In this document: piece after piece, positions 31,694 to 40,574 of the stretch | Numbering within the stretch: position 1 is the stretch's first letter | Layout: each line of letters begins with the position of its first letter | NCBI GenBank assembly: GCA_023715185.1 | Contig: JAMCAN010000001.1 | Coordinates: forward strand, 1 to 64,000 | Direction of reading: 5' to 3' | DNA length: 64,000 bases | Origin: Planococcus sp. MER TA 32b | Lineage (GTDB): Bacteria; Bacillota; Bacilli; Bacillales_A; Planococcaceae | Notes under the pieces: generated by a model | Databases searched by the model: none | What the model saw: the letters and a program-made list of their open reading frames with translations, nothing else | What the model was told of the DNA's origin: nothing | Position numbers and translations under genes: made by a program

Positions 31694-31938
31694 GAAAAGC
31701 GACGGCACCCGTTAAGCTCTGAAAGGCATAAGACGATTTGGCGAAGCGGCGTCTTTTCAGCCGCACAGTCTCGAAAAGCGGAAGTGCCTGTTCAGCTCTG
31801 ACAGGTATAAGACGAATCAGCGTAGTGGCGCTCTATGCCACGCAGCTGGTTTGTCTTATATCCCGAAGAGCTAGGCACTGGAGACTAGACACAAAGTGGC
31901 TTATGACCCGAGGAGCTGGGTCGCCGGAGTCTGGACAC
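31694..31938 (+). repeat. family A copy 1, split by a family B element
   Basis: The left half (31694-31772, GAAAAGCGACGGCACCC through GCCGCACAGTC) and right half (about 31894-31938, GGCTTATGACCCGAGGAGC through GTCTGGACAC) together make one A unit. A complete B unit sits between them. AGCTCT pairs with GGAGCT, CATAAG with CTTATG and GCGGC with GCCGC, as in intact copies. Confidence 0.8.
31773..31893 (+). repeat. family B copy 1, nested inside family A copy 1
   Basis: GAAAAGCGGAAGTGCCT to GGAGACTAGACAC. Stems AGTGCCT/AGGCACT, AGCTCT/AGAGCT, TATAAG/CTTATA and GTGGC/GCCAC. It is almost identical to the copy at 32192 and interrupts an A unit. Confidence 0.82.
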
Positions 31939-31941
31939 AAC

Positions 31942-32063
31942 GAAAAGCGGAAACGGCCGTTCAGCTCCGACAAGCGTAAGGCGCTCTGGCGTAGCGGCGT
32001 TTTTTCAGCCGCCTAGCCAGAGTGACTTACGACTCGAGGAGTTGGCCGTTGGAGACTAGACAC
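31942..32063 (+). repeat. family C copy
   Basis: Same architecture with different arms: AACGGCC/GGCCGTT, AGCTCC/GGAGTT, CGTAAG/CTTACG, CTCTGGC/GCCAGAG, GCGGC/GCCGC. Every stem is changed relative to A and B yet still pairs. Confidence 0.82.
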
Positions 32064-32066
32064 CCC

Positions 32067-32188
32067 GAAAAGCGACGGCACCCGTTAAGCTCTGAAAGGC
32101 ATAAGAAAGCCCAGCAGAGTGGCGTTCTTTGCCACGGCAGCTGGGCTGGCTTATGACCCGAAGAGCTGGGTCGCCGGAGACTAGACAC
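32067..32188 (+). repeat. family A copy 2
   Basis: Intact A unit: GGC-ACCC/GGGT-GCC, AGCTCT/AGAGCT, CATAAG/CTTATG, AGCCCAGC/GCTGGGCT and GTGGC/GCCAC nested in this order. Confidence 0.83.
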
Positions 32189-32191
32189 ACC

Positions 32192-32310
32192 GAAAAGCGG
32201 AAGTGCCTGTTCAGCTCTGACAGGTATAAGGCGAACCAGCGAAGTGGCGTCTTTGGCCACGCAGCTGGTTTGACTTATATCCCGAAGAGCTAGGCACTGG
32301 AGACTAGACA
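32192..32310 (+). repeat. family B copy 2
   Basis: B unit: AGTGCCT/AGGCACT, AGCTCT/AGAGCT, TATAAG/CTTATA, AACCAGC/GCTGGTT, GTGGC/GCCAC. Last of the head-to-tail array after purA. Confidence 0.83.
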
Positions 32311-32327
32311 TAAAACAGCGAAATAGC

Positions 32328-32359
32328 AAGAAGCCGGACGGTGTGTCCGGCTTCTTTTT
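32328..32359 (+). terminator. terminator after the purA repeat array
   Basis: AAGAAGCCGGAC/GTCCGGCTTCTTTTT hairpin, 640 bases after the purA stop. Confidence 0.88.
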
Positions 32360-32389
32360 ACTTTAGAGAAATAGAAAGATTTTAAAAAC

Positions 32390-32621
32390 GATATTCCGCA
32401 AAACAGCTTCGAAGACTTGAACGAAGCCTGCGAGGTCAAGTCTTTGCGACGAAGCAGCGAAGCGATGCAGGAGCACAATGGTTTTTCCTGGGGGCTTGCA
32501 CTGAGCTAACTCGTGCTCGGTCCCCTTCGCCCGAGTGGATCTCAGCACTTCGCTCGAAACACAGTTGGAAGCCAACTGTGTTTCTAATCCCCTGGGAGTC
32601 TTCGCTGTTTTGCTGCATATC
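32390..32621 (+). repeat. MITE-like element, family M copy 2
   Basis: Ends GATATTCCGCAAAACAGC and GCTGTTTTGCTGCATATC. The 232-base interior contains an inverted repeat GAAACACAGTTGG/CCAACTGTGTTTC and segments shared in inverted orientation with copy 3 at 40575. Confidence 0.82.
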
Positions 32622-32810
32622 TCAGATTACTTTCTATAAGTGAGATTTTTTTTACGTTCATTGCAAATAAATATTCAGATTGTAAATATAAAAAGAATGA
32701 AGCGATAGGTGGCGATGTGCAAAGGTATACTTCTGTAGCGTAGCACGCTTCGTCGCAAAGATTTCGCCTAAAGCGCAATGATTAAAAAGTAAAAGGTTTA
32801 TCGATAGCCT

Positions 32811-32846
32811 AAAAGAAGCCGGACGCTTAGTCCGGCTTCTTTTTTA
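32811..32846 (+). terminator. second terminator of the same sequence
   Basis: AAGAAGCCGGAC...GTCCGGCTTCTTTTTT, nearly identical to the terminator at 32328 but 480 bases further on, with family M copy 2 between them. Bases 32847-33078 are AT-rich with nothing else recognised. Confidence 0.88.
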
Positions 32847-33078
32847 GGGTGATTATTAAAGTCATACATAATTTGTCCTTAAATTTCGTTATGTTAATAA
32901 AACATCCACATTGTAATATTCTGAATGCTACAGATTTATGACATATATGACGGATTTTTACCTTTAAAAGGAATTTTTATTGAATAAAAGAAGAAATAAT
33001 AGCTATTTTAATACGTAAATAACCTAATTAAATCCATTAACTGTAATTAATTGGTTTAAACAATACGGTTTATTTACA

Positions 33079-33108
33079 TTGAGCACTTTTATGCTATTTT
33101 GATATAAG
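33079..33108 (+). promoter_or_regulatory. possible promoter of the M23 peptidase gene
   Basis: TTGAGC (33079-33084), 18-base spacer, TATAAG (33103-33108). Confidence 0.5.
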
Positions 33109-33186
33109 TTTGTGATAAAGTGATGGAGGTTTAAAGGAACAGGAGATTTACAGAGAGATATATCGAAAGGGGATTATGAGTACTAT

Positions 33187-34476
33187 ATGGGAAACTTAAA
33201 TGACAAGAGCTTCAGCATTAGCGGCTCAAACCTTATTAAAATAGCAGCATCCGTTTTTCTGGTGATGGGATTGAATACAAATCCCGCAGCGGCGGAAAAT
33301 ATTGGCCATGAAGGTTTTGAAACTGTTTATCATATATATAACGGCGGCAATTATGTCGGTGCCGTAAGCGAAGAAGAAAAAGTGGAGGAATTGGTGGACG
33401 CGAAAGTCGCTGAAACAGAACAGGAATTTCAGGGATTGAATCTGGAGCCTGATGAAAGCTTCAACATGATTGCTGAGCAGGTTTTCGAACCGGCAGTCAA
33501 AAACGAGGAAGAGATTCTTGCGGCATTGGACGAAGAGCTGGATATAAAAGCATCCACTTTCGCTTTGACGCTGGATGGAAAAGTCATTGCCCAGCTGGAA
33601 GACCGTGCGGCTTACGATGAAACCCTTCGTCAAGTGCTGCTTGCTTATGCAAGTCCGGAAGAATTGGATCAATGGGAAGCAAACAAACGCATTTCAGAAG
33701 GTTTGCCTGAACTGGAGGCGGGGGAAACCCGCATCACGCTGATTGATATAGAAGATGATCTTGCAGGCATGTCCGATCAGGCGGCTCCGGCAGACGTCAG
33801 TACGCCGGAAGCAGCAGCAGCGCTTTTATTGGAAGAAAAGGACATCAAAGTGACTGTTGAGAAACAGGAGAAAGTAAAAGAAGGCATCAAATTTGAGACA
33901 GTCGAGAAAGAAGACAAAGAGTTGTTTATCGGCAAGTCAAAAGTTGAGCAAGAAGGCAAAGAAGGCGAAAAAGAAGTTGTCTATACGGTTACGGAAACCG
34001 GCGGTGAGCAGTCGGAACGCGAAGCAGTAGAGGAAGAAGTGACGGCTGAGCCGGTTGAAAAAGTGGTTTTGAATGGTGTGAAAGAATTGCCGTCAGTCGG
34101 AACCGGTAAATTTGTATGGCCGGCACAGGGCGGTTATATCTCAAGCAAAAAGGGACCGCGCTGGGGGAGAGAGCATAAAGGGATCGATATTGCCCAGCCG
34201 GATGGTTTTGATATCCTGGCAGCGGATCACGGCGTGGTAAAAGCGGCAGGTGCAGACGGCACTTTCGGCAATCGCGTCATCATTGATCATGGCAACGGCT
34301 ACGAAACGATTTATGCGCATCTTAAAACAATCGACGTCAAAGTCGGCGATAAAGTGCCCCAGGGGACGAAAATCGGAGTGATGGGAACTACCGGCCGTTC
34401 GACAGGAATCCACCTGCATTTTGAGATTTCTAAAAATGGCGCCACTCTAAATCCATTGGATTATATAAAACAATAA
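33187..34476 (+). CDS. G5-like and M23 peptidase domain protein (secreted)
   Basis: Probable cell-wall endopeptidase. The 429 residues start with a signal peptide (about 1-36, cut after PAAA), continue with a Glu-rich region, a G5-like domain (about 215-300) and a C-terminal LytM/M23 domain. The M23 zinc ligands are visible: His and Asp in REHKGIDIAQP and the last His in HLHFEISKNG. The ribosome site AAAGGGG is 14 bases from the ATG, which is long. A seven-codon frame (MSTIWET) starting at 33176 overlaps the start and could couple translation. Position directly before walRK suggests a wall-homeostasis role. Confidence 0.88.
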   Translation: MGNLNDKSFSISGSNLIKIAASVFLVMGLNTNPAAAENIGHEGFETVYHIYNGGNYVGAVSEEEKVEELVDAKVAETEQEFQGLNLEPDESFNMIAEQVFEPAVKNEEEILAALDEELDIKASTFALTLDGKVIAQLEDRAAYDETLRQVLLAYASPEELDQWEANKRISEGLPELEAGETRITLIDIEDDLAGMSDQAAPADVSTPEAAAALLLEEKDIKVTVEKQEKVKEGIKFETVEKEDKELFIGKSKVEQEGKEGEKEVVYTVTETGGEQSEREAVEEEVTAEPVEKVVLNGVKELPSVGTGKFVWPAQGGYISSKKGPRWGREHKGIDIAQPDGFDILAADHGVVKAAGADGTFGNRVIIDHGNGYETIYAHLKTIDVKVGDKVPQGTKIGVMGTTGRSTGIHLHFEISKNGATLNPLDYIKQ

Positions 34477-34597
34477 AATGATTTGGATGCCAGCGGGCGG
34501 GAAATGTTATTTCTGCTTAGCTGGCATTCATCGTCCTGCTGGAATAGCCTGTTTCTAAAATAGAATAAACAGGCTATTCCGCCAAAATACGATGAAT

Positions 34598-34613
34598 TAT
34601 TTCCCGGGAAATA
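34598..34613. other. Noc-binding site (NBS) palindrome
   Basis: TATTTCCCGGGAAATA is a perfect palindrome containing the Noc recognition core ATTTCCCGGGAAAT known from B. subtilis. It lies in the M23-walR gap, 18 kb from noc and 107 bases before walR. Confidence 0.85.
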
Positions 34614-34719
34614 TCACCCAATGAATGAGAGATGCTAAACCGCCTGAACAGTGATAAAGTTAAGGTAGAAAAGTTTACGATCAGGATGGGAATTTCTATT
34701 CAAAAAGGGGAGATCATTG

Positions 34720-35427
34720 ATGAATAAGACGATTTTGGTAGTGGATGATGAAAAGCCGATTGCAGATATTCTGCAATTTAACCTTAAAAAAGAAGGATTC
34801 AATGTCGTTTGTGCCTACGACGGAGATGAAGCGATCAAATTGGCGGAAGAAGTAAAGCCTGATTTGATGCTTTTGGATATCATGCTGCCGAACCGGGACG
34901 GCATGGAAGTATGCCGGGAAGTACGCAAGAAATTCGATTTTCCGATCATCATGCTGACAGCGAAAGACTCGGAAATCGATAAAGTGCTCGGCTTGGAATT
35001 GGGCGCGGATGATTACGTGACAAAACCGTTCTCTACAAGAGAATTGGTGGCGCGCGTGAAAGCCAATCTTCGCCGCCAGAATATTGTCCCTTCTGAAGAG
35101 GCGGGGCCAAATTCGAATGACATCCAGGTCGGCGCTTTAACGATCCAGCCGGATGCCTATCTGGTTCTTAAACGCGAGGAAACAATCGAATTGACGCATC
35201 GTGAATTTGAGCTGCTGCATTACCTCGGCAAGCATATCGGCCAGGTCATGACGCGTGAACACTTACTGCAGACCGTATGGGGTTATGATTATTTCGGCGA
35301 TGTGCGCACAGTGGACGTAACCATCCGCCGTCTGCGTGAAAAAATTGAAGATAACCCGAGCCATCCGGCATGGATTGTTACACGCCGCGGAGTAGGGTAT
35401 TATTTGCGAAATCCTGAACAGGAGTAG
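34720..35427 (+). CDS. walR: response regulator WalR (YycF)
   Basis: Essential OmpR-family regulator of cell-wall hydrolases. The 235 residues have a receiver domain with acidic pair DDE and phospho-acceptor Asp in [13 protein letters not shown], then a winged-helix DNA-binding domain (about 135-235, [13 protein letters not shown]). The start is ATG 34720 (GGGGAG seven bases upstream), not the preceding TTG. First gene of walRKHIJ. Confidence 0.97.
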   Translation: MNKTILVVDDEKPIADILQFNLKKEGFNVVCAYDGDEAIKLAEEVKPDLMLLDIMLPNRDGMEVCREVRKKFDFPIIMLTAKDSEIDKVLGLELGADDYVTKPFSTRELVARVKANLRRQNIVPSEEAGPNSNDIQVGALTIQPDAYLVLKREETIELTHREFELLHYLGKHIGQVMTREHLLQTVWGYDYFGDVRTVDVTIRRLREKIEDNPSHPAWIVTRRGVGYYLRNPEQE

Positions 35428-35432
35428 ACTGA

Positions 35433-37259
35433 ATGCAGAAAGTAACCTTTTTTAAATCAATTCATGTGAAGATTGTGCTGATTTATATCCTGCTGATCCT
35501 TTTGGCGATGCAGATTATCGGCCTTTATTTTGTACAGCAATTGGAAGAGGCCTTAATCACCAACTTTGAAGAGTCTCTAAATGACCGTATGGAAATTATC
35601 GAATTCAGTGTCCGGGAAGAAATGATCAGAAGCCGGACGGATGATGACTTGACGGTTGAGCAAAGCCTCCGTTCGGTATTGAACGGGTTCAATTCGGATG
35701 ATATATCTGAAATCCGCGTGGTCAATTCCCAGTACCGCATCATCGGCTCTTCAGCCATCGAGAAACAGCCGTTGATCGGCCAGCGTTCTGCGGATGGGTC
35801 TGTAAGGGATACCATCGTCAGCGGTGAAGCTCAGCAGCAGATTAAAATAAATGAAGATACTGAACGCCGGGTTTGGGTCGCTACTCAGCCGATTGTGACA
35901 GTCGGGGGCGAGCTTCTCGGAACGCTGTATATAGAAGCGAAAGTGGAAAATGTCTATGACCAAATGGACGAGATCAATTCGATTTTAGCCGGAGGTACGG
36001 CTTTATCACTGCTTATTACGGCAGTGCTCGGGATTTTGGTGGCGCAGACCATTTCCAAACCGATTTCAGATATGCGTAAACATGCCCAGGCCATGGCGAA
36101 AGGGAATTTCTCCCGCAAAGTCCGGGTCTATGGCGATGATGAAATCGGCCAGCTGGCAAAAGCGTTCAACCATCTGACGAACCGGTTGCAGGAATCCCAG
36201 CAATCAACAGAAAGTGAACGCCGAAAACTGGCTTCCATTCTGGCGAATATGACAGATGGCGTCTTATCAACAGATCGCAGAGGGAGAATCATCCTGATCA
36301 ACGATCCGGCGCTGCGCCTGTTGAATGTTTCACGTGAAACGGTGATGAACCGCCCGATTACGACAGTTCTTGGACTGGAAAGTGAATATACTTTCGAAGA
36401 TCTGATCCATATGAAAGATGCCATCACTCTCGATTTCGGCACGTATGAACAAAGTGCGCTGCTGCGGACCAATTTTTCGGTGATCCAGAAGGAAACCGGA
36501 TTTGTTAACGGGTTGATCGCAGTATTGCATGACAACACAGAGCAGGAAAAAATCGATATGGAACGCCGGGAATTCGTGGCGAACGTATCGCATGAACTTC
36601 GCACGCCGCTTACCACGATGCGCAGTTACCTTGAAGCGCTTGCTGAAGGTGCCTGGCAGGACAACGATCTGGCTCCGCGTTTCCTTAACGTGACGCAAAC
36701 GGAAACAGAGCGCATGATCCGCCTGGTGAATGATTTGCTGAAACTGTCGAAGATGGATTCAGGCGAAACCGAACTCAATAAGGAAATGGTCGACTTTAAA
36801 GTATTCTTCAACCGCATCATCGACCGTTTTGAAATGTCGAAATCGCAGAATGTCATATTTGAGCGCGATATGCCCAAAATTCCTTATTTTGTGGAAATCG
36901 ATACCGACAAGATGACGCAGGTCTTCGATAATATCATTTCCAATGCCCTGAAGTATTCACCTGATGGCGGCAAGGTTTCATTCCAGGTTAAAGAAGTGGA
37001 TGGCCTGCTGCAAACGAAAATCAGCGACCAGGGAATGGGCATTCCGAAAGAAAATCTGGATAAGATTTTCGATCGTTTCTACCGTGTCGACCGGGCGCGT
37101 TCAAGGGAAATGGGCGGAACCGGACTGGGTCTGGCGATTTCCAAGGAAGTGATCAATGTCCACGGCGGCACCATTTGGGCGGAAAGCGATTATGGCAAAG
37201 GGACAACGATTTTCTTCACGCTTCCATTTGAAACAGATGACGGAGGTGAGTGGGAATGA
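35433..37259 (+). CDS. walK: sensor histidine kinase WalK (YycG)
   Basis: Senses wall-synthesis state and phosphorylates WalR. The 608 residues contain TM1 (about 12-32), an extracellular PAS-like domain, TM2 (about 185-205), HAMP, a cytosolic PAS, the HisKA dimerisation domain with phospho-His in VSHELRTPL, and a HATPase domain with N box NALKYSPDGG, G1 DQGMGIP and G2 GGTGLGLAI. A parS site is embedded at codons near residue 300. It starts six bases after walR. Confidence 0.97.
   Translation: MQKVTFFKSIHVKIVLIYILLILLAMQIIGLYFVQQLEEALITNFEESLNDRMEIIEFSVREEMIRSRTDDDLTVEQSLRSVLNGFNSDDISEIRVVNSQYRIIGSSAIEKQPLIGQRSADGSVRDTIVSGEAQQQIKINEDTERRVWVATQPIVTVGGELLGTLYIEAKVENVYDQMDEINSILAGGTALSLLITAVLGILVAQTISKPISDMRKHAQAMAKGNFSRKVRVYGDDEIGQLAKAFNHLTNRLQESQQSTESERRKLASILANMTDGVLSTDRRGRIILINDPALRLLNVSRETVMNRPITTVLGLESEYTFEDLIHMKDAITLDFGTYEQSALLRTNFSVIQKETGFVNGLIAVLHDNTEQEKIDMERREFVANVSHELRTPLTTMRSYLEALAEGAWQDNDLAPRFLNVTQTETERMIRLVNDLLKLSKMDSGETELNKEMVDFKVFFNRIIDRFEMSKSQNVIFERDMPKIPYFVEIDTDKMTQVFDNIISNALKYSPDGGKVSFQVKEVDGLLQTKISDQGMGIPKENLDKIFDRFYRVDRARSREMGGTGLGLAISKEVINVHGGTIWAESDYGKGTTIFFTLPFETDDGGEWE
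36326..36341. other. parS: parS site 3, inside walK
   Basis: TGTTTCACGTGAAACG matches the parS palindrome at 15 of 16 bases. The reading frame reads NVSRETV here, so coding and ParB binding share the sequence. Confidence 0.88.
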
Positions 37260-38584
37260 AATATATCGAACAAATAAAGTCGATCGTCCTGTTCTTGCTG
37301 GTATTCCTAAGTCTTGGCTTGACGTTTACAATCTGGAATTTCACACCAAAGACATTGGCTCCGATTGATGACCCGGCACCTTCGCTCGATTCGGCGATTG
37401 TGGAAACGAAAAAGATCGAGCAGGTGGTCAGACCGGTGAAAGTTCTTTACCACGGTGAAGAAAGCGTCAACGGAACAGTCGATAAAGATGAAATCGACTT
37501 GTTGCTGAAGTCTATGAACCAATGGGAAATAAATGATTTGAGCTTGCTGACGGATGAAGCGACAGTGAATGAAATGGCAGATATTCTGCATGATCCGGCA
37601 CGCGCGGTTCTCTATTATCCGGGTGCCGTGCCATTTCCGGTGTTCGACGCGATGATGAATATCACTGATACCAATGTACCGGAAGCAACCTTCAATCGGA
37701 TGGTCATTAACTGGGAAAGCTCGTCGAACGGAGCGCTTGAAATTTATTTCGTGAACTCGGATTCGGGCCGTATTTATGAAGGTTCTGTTCAATTGAGTGA
37801 TTTCCCGAGTTTCGAGCAGAGTATTATTGTGACTGCTGAAAATTATCCGGTGTATATAACAGATGATTCGATTGGCACGCTGCCGATTTATATACCAGAA
37901 GAGGCGGTTGACACTTCGAGCTATGTTTACCTGTACGAAGAAACGCTGCTGGAGGAATATGCGGACCGGCTCTTCGATGGGCCGGCGAGCAATAGTCCGG
38001 ATGGCGGCTATACCGATAATACAGGTGCGTTCCTGGAAAGGGCGGAAACCGTCAAAGGGCTGGAATTTGTTCAATCCAAGGCAGAAACGACCGACCCTGC
38101 AATTCCATCGGAACTTGTTTTCAATACGACCAAATTCATCAATGACCATGGCGGCTGGACCAACGATTATTATTATTTCGGCATGGAACCGATCAACCAG
38201 GTAATTGATTATCGCTTATTCATCAATAATCTGCCGGTATTCGGTTCCACTGTATCGACTGCCATCGAATTGCAATGGGGGACGGCTGATGGTGAAGAGC
38301 AGGTTTTCCGCTACAACCGGCCGATTTATATATTGGAACCTACGGGCAGAACGGTAACGAAAGAGCAAGCATCCGGCACAGCGGTTCTTGCGGCCTTGTC
38401 GCGTTTGAATGAAGAAGAAAGAGCGCAAGTGAAAGAAATCATGCCCGGCTATGAACTGACCCGAAATTCGAATGACCCGGATCGGCTTATGATTGTCGAG
38501 CCGAATTGGTATTTCAAAATAAACGACACATGGCTGAAGTTGACGAATGAAGTGTTAGGGGGAGGACCATTTGGACTGGAGTAG
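37256..38584 (+). CDS. walH: WalK regulator WalH (YycH)
   Basis: With WalI it interacts with WalK through TM segments and modulates its activity. The 442 residues have one N-terminal TM helix (IVLFLLVFLSLGLTF) and a large extracytoplasmic YycH-type domain. The ATG at 37256 overlaps the walK stop (ATGA) and has GGAGGTGA upstream; the GTG at 37250 lies too close to that site. Confidence 0.93.
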   Translation: MKYIEQIKSIVLFLLVFLSLGLTFTIWNFTPKTLAPIDDPAPSLDSAIVETKKIEQVVRPVKVLYHGEESVNGTVDKDEIDLLLKSMNQWEINDLSLLTDEATVNEMADILHDPARAVLYYPGAVPFPVFDAMMNITDTNVPEATFNRMVINWESSSNGALEIYFVNSDSGRIYEGSVQLSDFPSFEQSIIVTAENYPVYITDDSIGTLPIYIPEEAVDTSSYVYLYEETLLEEYADRLFDGPASNSPDGGYTDNTGAFLERAETVKGLEFVQSKAETTDPAIPSELVFNTTKFINDHGGWTNDYYYFGMEPINQVIDYRLFINNLPVFGSTVSTAIELQWGTADGEEQVFRYNRPIYILEPTGRTVTKEQASGTAVLAALSRLNEEERAQVKEIMPGYELTRNSNDPDRLMIVEPNWYFKINDTWLKLTNEVLGGGPFGLE

Positions 38585-39383
38585 AACAAAGTCGATTTTC
38601 ATCATCGTCTTTTCCATTTTAAATATCTTTTTATACACCCTGTATTTGGAAAGTTACACGGAAGCCGAAAACTTTTCAGTCCTGACAGAATCAGCGGTGG
38701 ACGACCGGCTGGCCGGTGATCAGATCACCTACCCGGATGATTTGGATACAGAGCCGGGCGAGGAGTCATATATCAGCGGGACCCGGAAAGAGTTCACCAA
38801 GGATGATGTGCCGGTTGAAGATACCCGCGCGGCAGTGGTGGATAAATACCTGTTGAATGTCGCATTCAATGAACCCATCCGCATCGGAGACGAAAAAAAC
38901 AAGGAAAGTCTTGAAGCTTTTCTAGCCGCGAATATTTACAAAGGCGAAGATTATGTATTATGGGATGTTATTGAAGAAGAAAATAAGGCAATCTTTTATC
39001 AGGAAATCAAAGGGAAAACGTTGTATCATAGTGATAGCGGAAAAGTGACGCTTCTCTGGAATGATGAAGGAGAAGCTGTACGTTATGAACAAACCATCTT
39101 TACGGACCTTGTTGAAAATGCCCAGAATAAAGAGCTGATCCCGCCGAAGAGAGCGATTGAAACGCTCTATGGAAAAGGGACATTGCAGCAGAATTCCGAG
39201 ATTACAGCAGTGACTCTTGGTTATTCTGTATACGTGGCAGTTTCCGATGATACACGGATGTTCCTGCCTACATGGCGGGTTACTGTGGAACTCGAAGACG
39301 GTTCAGTGACGGATCACTTTGTGAATGCCGTCAAAGACGGAGTCATTGAATTCAACAAGCCGGAAGAAGAAGGTTCGGAATAA
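38571..39383 (+). CDS. walI: WalK regulator WalI (YycI)
   Basis: Partner of WalH. The 270 residues begin MDWSRTKSIFIIVFSILNIF (one TM helix, about 6-25), followed by an extracytoplasmic YycI domain. TTG start with GGGGGAGG upstream; it overlaps walH by 14 bases. Spacing and order match the conserved operon. Confidence 0.93.
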   Translation: MDWSRTKSIFIIVFSILNIFLYTLYLESYTEAENFSVLTESAVDDRLAGDQITYPDDLDTEPGEESYISGTRKEFTKDDVPVEDTRAAVVDKYLLNVAFNEPIRIGDEKNKESLEAFLAANIYKGEDYVLWDVIEEENKAIFYQEIKGKTLYHSDSGKVTLLWNDEGEAVRYEQTIFTDLVENAQNKELIPPKRAIETLYGKGTLQQNSEITAVTLGYSVYVAVSDDTRMFLPTWRVTVELEDGSVTDHFVNAVKDGVIEFNKPEEEGSE

Positions 39384-39395
39384 GGAGTTTTTACT

Positions 39396-40184
39396 ATGCG
39401 TTTCAGTGTATTGGCAAGCGGCTCGAGCGGCAATGCCATCTATATAGAAAATGACCAGCATTCATTTTTGGTGGATGCTGGTTTAAGCGGCCGGAAGATG
39501 GAAGAATTATTCGCTTCCATCGGCAAAAAAATGAATGATCTGGACGGCATCCTGGTCACTCATGAACACAGCGATCACATTAAAGGGCTGGGAATAGTAG
39601 CCCGCAAATATAAAGTGCCGATTTACGCCAACGCCAAAACATGGCTGGCGATGGAGAACCTGGTCGGTGCCATTCCGGTTGAACAGCGGTTCCATTTTGA
39701 TATGGACAGTGTGAAAACTTTCGGTTCATTGGATATCCAGTCATTTGCGGTATCTCACGACGCCGCAGATCCGATGTTTTATGTATTCCACGAAAATGGG
39801 CGCAAGCTGGCGCTGATTACGGACACGGGATATGTCAGCGACAAGATGAAAGGCATCATCCAGGCATCAGACGCATACGTTTTTGAAAGCAATCATGACG
39901 TGGGCATGCTGCAGATGGGCCGCTATCCATGGTCGGTCAAACGCCGCATCTTGAGCGACGTCGGCCACGTTTCCAATGAAGACGCGGCAGTCGCGATGAG
40001 CGAAGTGATGGCTGAAAAGCCGACGAAGATTTATCTGTCGCATTTGAGCAAAGACAATAATATGAAGGATTTGGCGCGCATGAGCGTGGAGCAGACCTTG
40101 CAGACGAAAGGCATCATCGTTGGCGAATATGTCGATCTGTTGGATACGGATGCGAATGTGCCGACTAAGTTGGTATTGGTATAA
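39396..40184 (+). CDS. walJ: metallo-beta-lactamase fold protein WalJ (YycJ)
   Basis: MBL-fold hydrolase related to DNA-processing nucleases; linked to the coordination of replication and division in other Firmicutes. The 262 residues show the metal motif [10 protein letters not shown], further ligands in ITDTGYVSD and a SHLSKDNN end motif. It follows walI by 12 bases and is the last gene before a repeat-rich gap. Confidence 0.95.
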   Translation: MRFSVLASGSSGNAIYIENDQHSFLVDAGLSGRKMEELFASIGKKMNDLDGILVTHEHSDHIKGLGIVARKYKVPIYANAKTWLAMENLVGAIPVEQRFHFDMDSVKTFGSLDIQSFAVSHDAADPMFYVFHENGRKLALITDTGYVSDKMKGIIQASDAYVFESNHDVGMLQMGRYPWSVKRRILSDVGHVSNEDAAVAMSEVMAEKPTKIYLSHLSKDNNMKDLARMSVEQTLQTKGIIVGEYVDLLDTDANVPTKLVLV

Positions 40185-40185
40185 A

Positions 40186-40305
40186 GAAAAGCGAAAGCGC
40201 CCGTTAAGCTCTGAAAGGCATAAGACGGAATAGCGGAGCGGCGTACTTTGCCGCATAGCTAGACCGGCTTATGACCCGAAGAGCTGGGCCGCTGGAGTCT
40301 GGACA
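40186..40305 (+). repeat. family A copy 3
   Basis: GAAAAGCGAAAGCGCCC to CGCTGGAGTCTGGACA, two bases after the walJ stop. Stems AGCG-CCC/GGGC-CGCT, AGCTCT/AGAGCT, CATAAG/CTTATG and GCGGC/GCCGC. Confidence 0.82.
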
Positions 40306-40311
40306 ATAAGG

Positions 40312-40342
40312 AAAAGGGCTTCGCACTTGCGGAGTCTTTTTT
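40312..40342 (+). terminator. possible wal operon terminator
   Basis: Imperfect hairpin around GGCTTCGCACTTGCGGAGTC, flanked by AAAA and TTTTTT, just after family A copy 3. Confidence 0.5.
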
Positions 40343-40370
40343 AGTTATCGGAAAAACAATAAAATCTTAA

Positions 40371-40516
40371 ATCATTTCGCTTTAGCCGGACGCTTTCCGC
40401 GGGGAGCGGCCTAAGCCTCCTCATTCGCTTCGCTCCTTGCGGGGTCTCAGGACTCGCTCTAAATCCCGCAGGAGTCGCCGTCTATTGCTTCATTCAGGTT
40501 AGCTAAAGTATTGAAA
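40371..40516. repeat. family E GC-rich repeat
   Basis: A GC-rich block with CGGACGCTTTCCGCGG, CGCTTCGCTCCTTGCGGG and CCCGCAGGAGTCGCCGTC, edged by CTTTAGCC and GTTAGCTAAAG as diverged inverted ends. Blocks of this style are common in Bacillales genomes as far as I recall; only one is in this window. Confidence 0.55.
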
Positions 40517-40574
40517 TGTCGACTTACCATTCTTAACAGACATAAGCGGATAATCCTTTATAGATGCAATCAGA

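Noticed and set aside
31738-32016. Open frame of about 92 codons in the purA 3' region
   Set aside because: It runs across the boundaries of A, B and C repeat units, so it is a by-product of repeated palindromic DNA.
32027-32329. Minus-strand open frame of 100 codons
   Set aside because: It also spans two repeat units and has no start site or protein-like pattern.
32847-33186. WalR-type boxes (TGTWAH repeats) before the M23 peptidase gene
   Set aside because: No pair of hexamers with five-base spacing was found.
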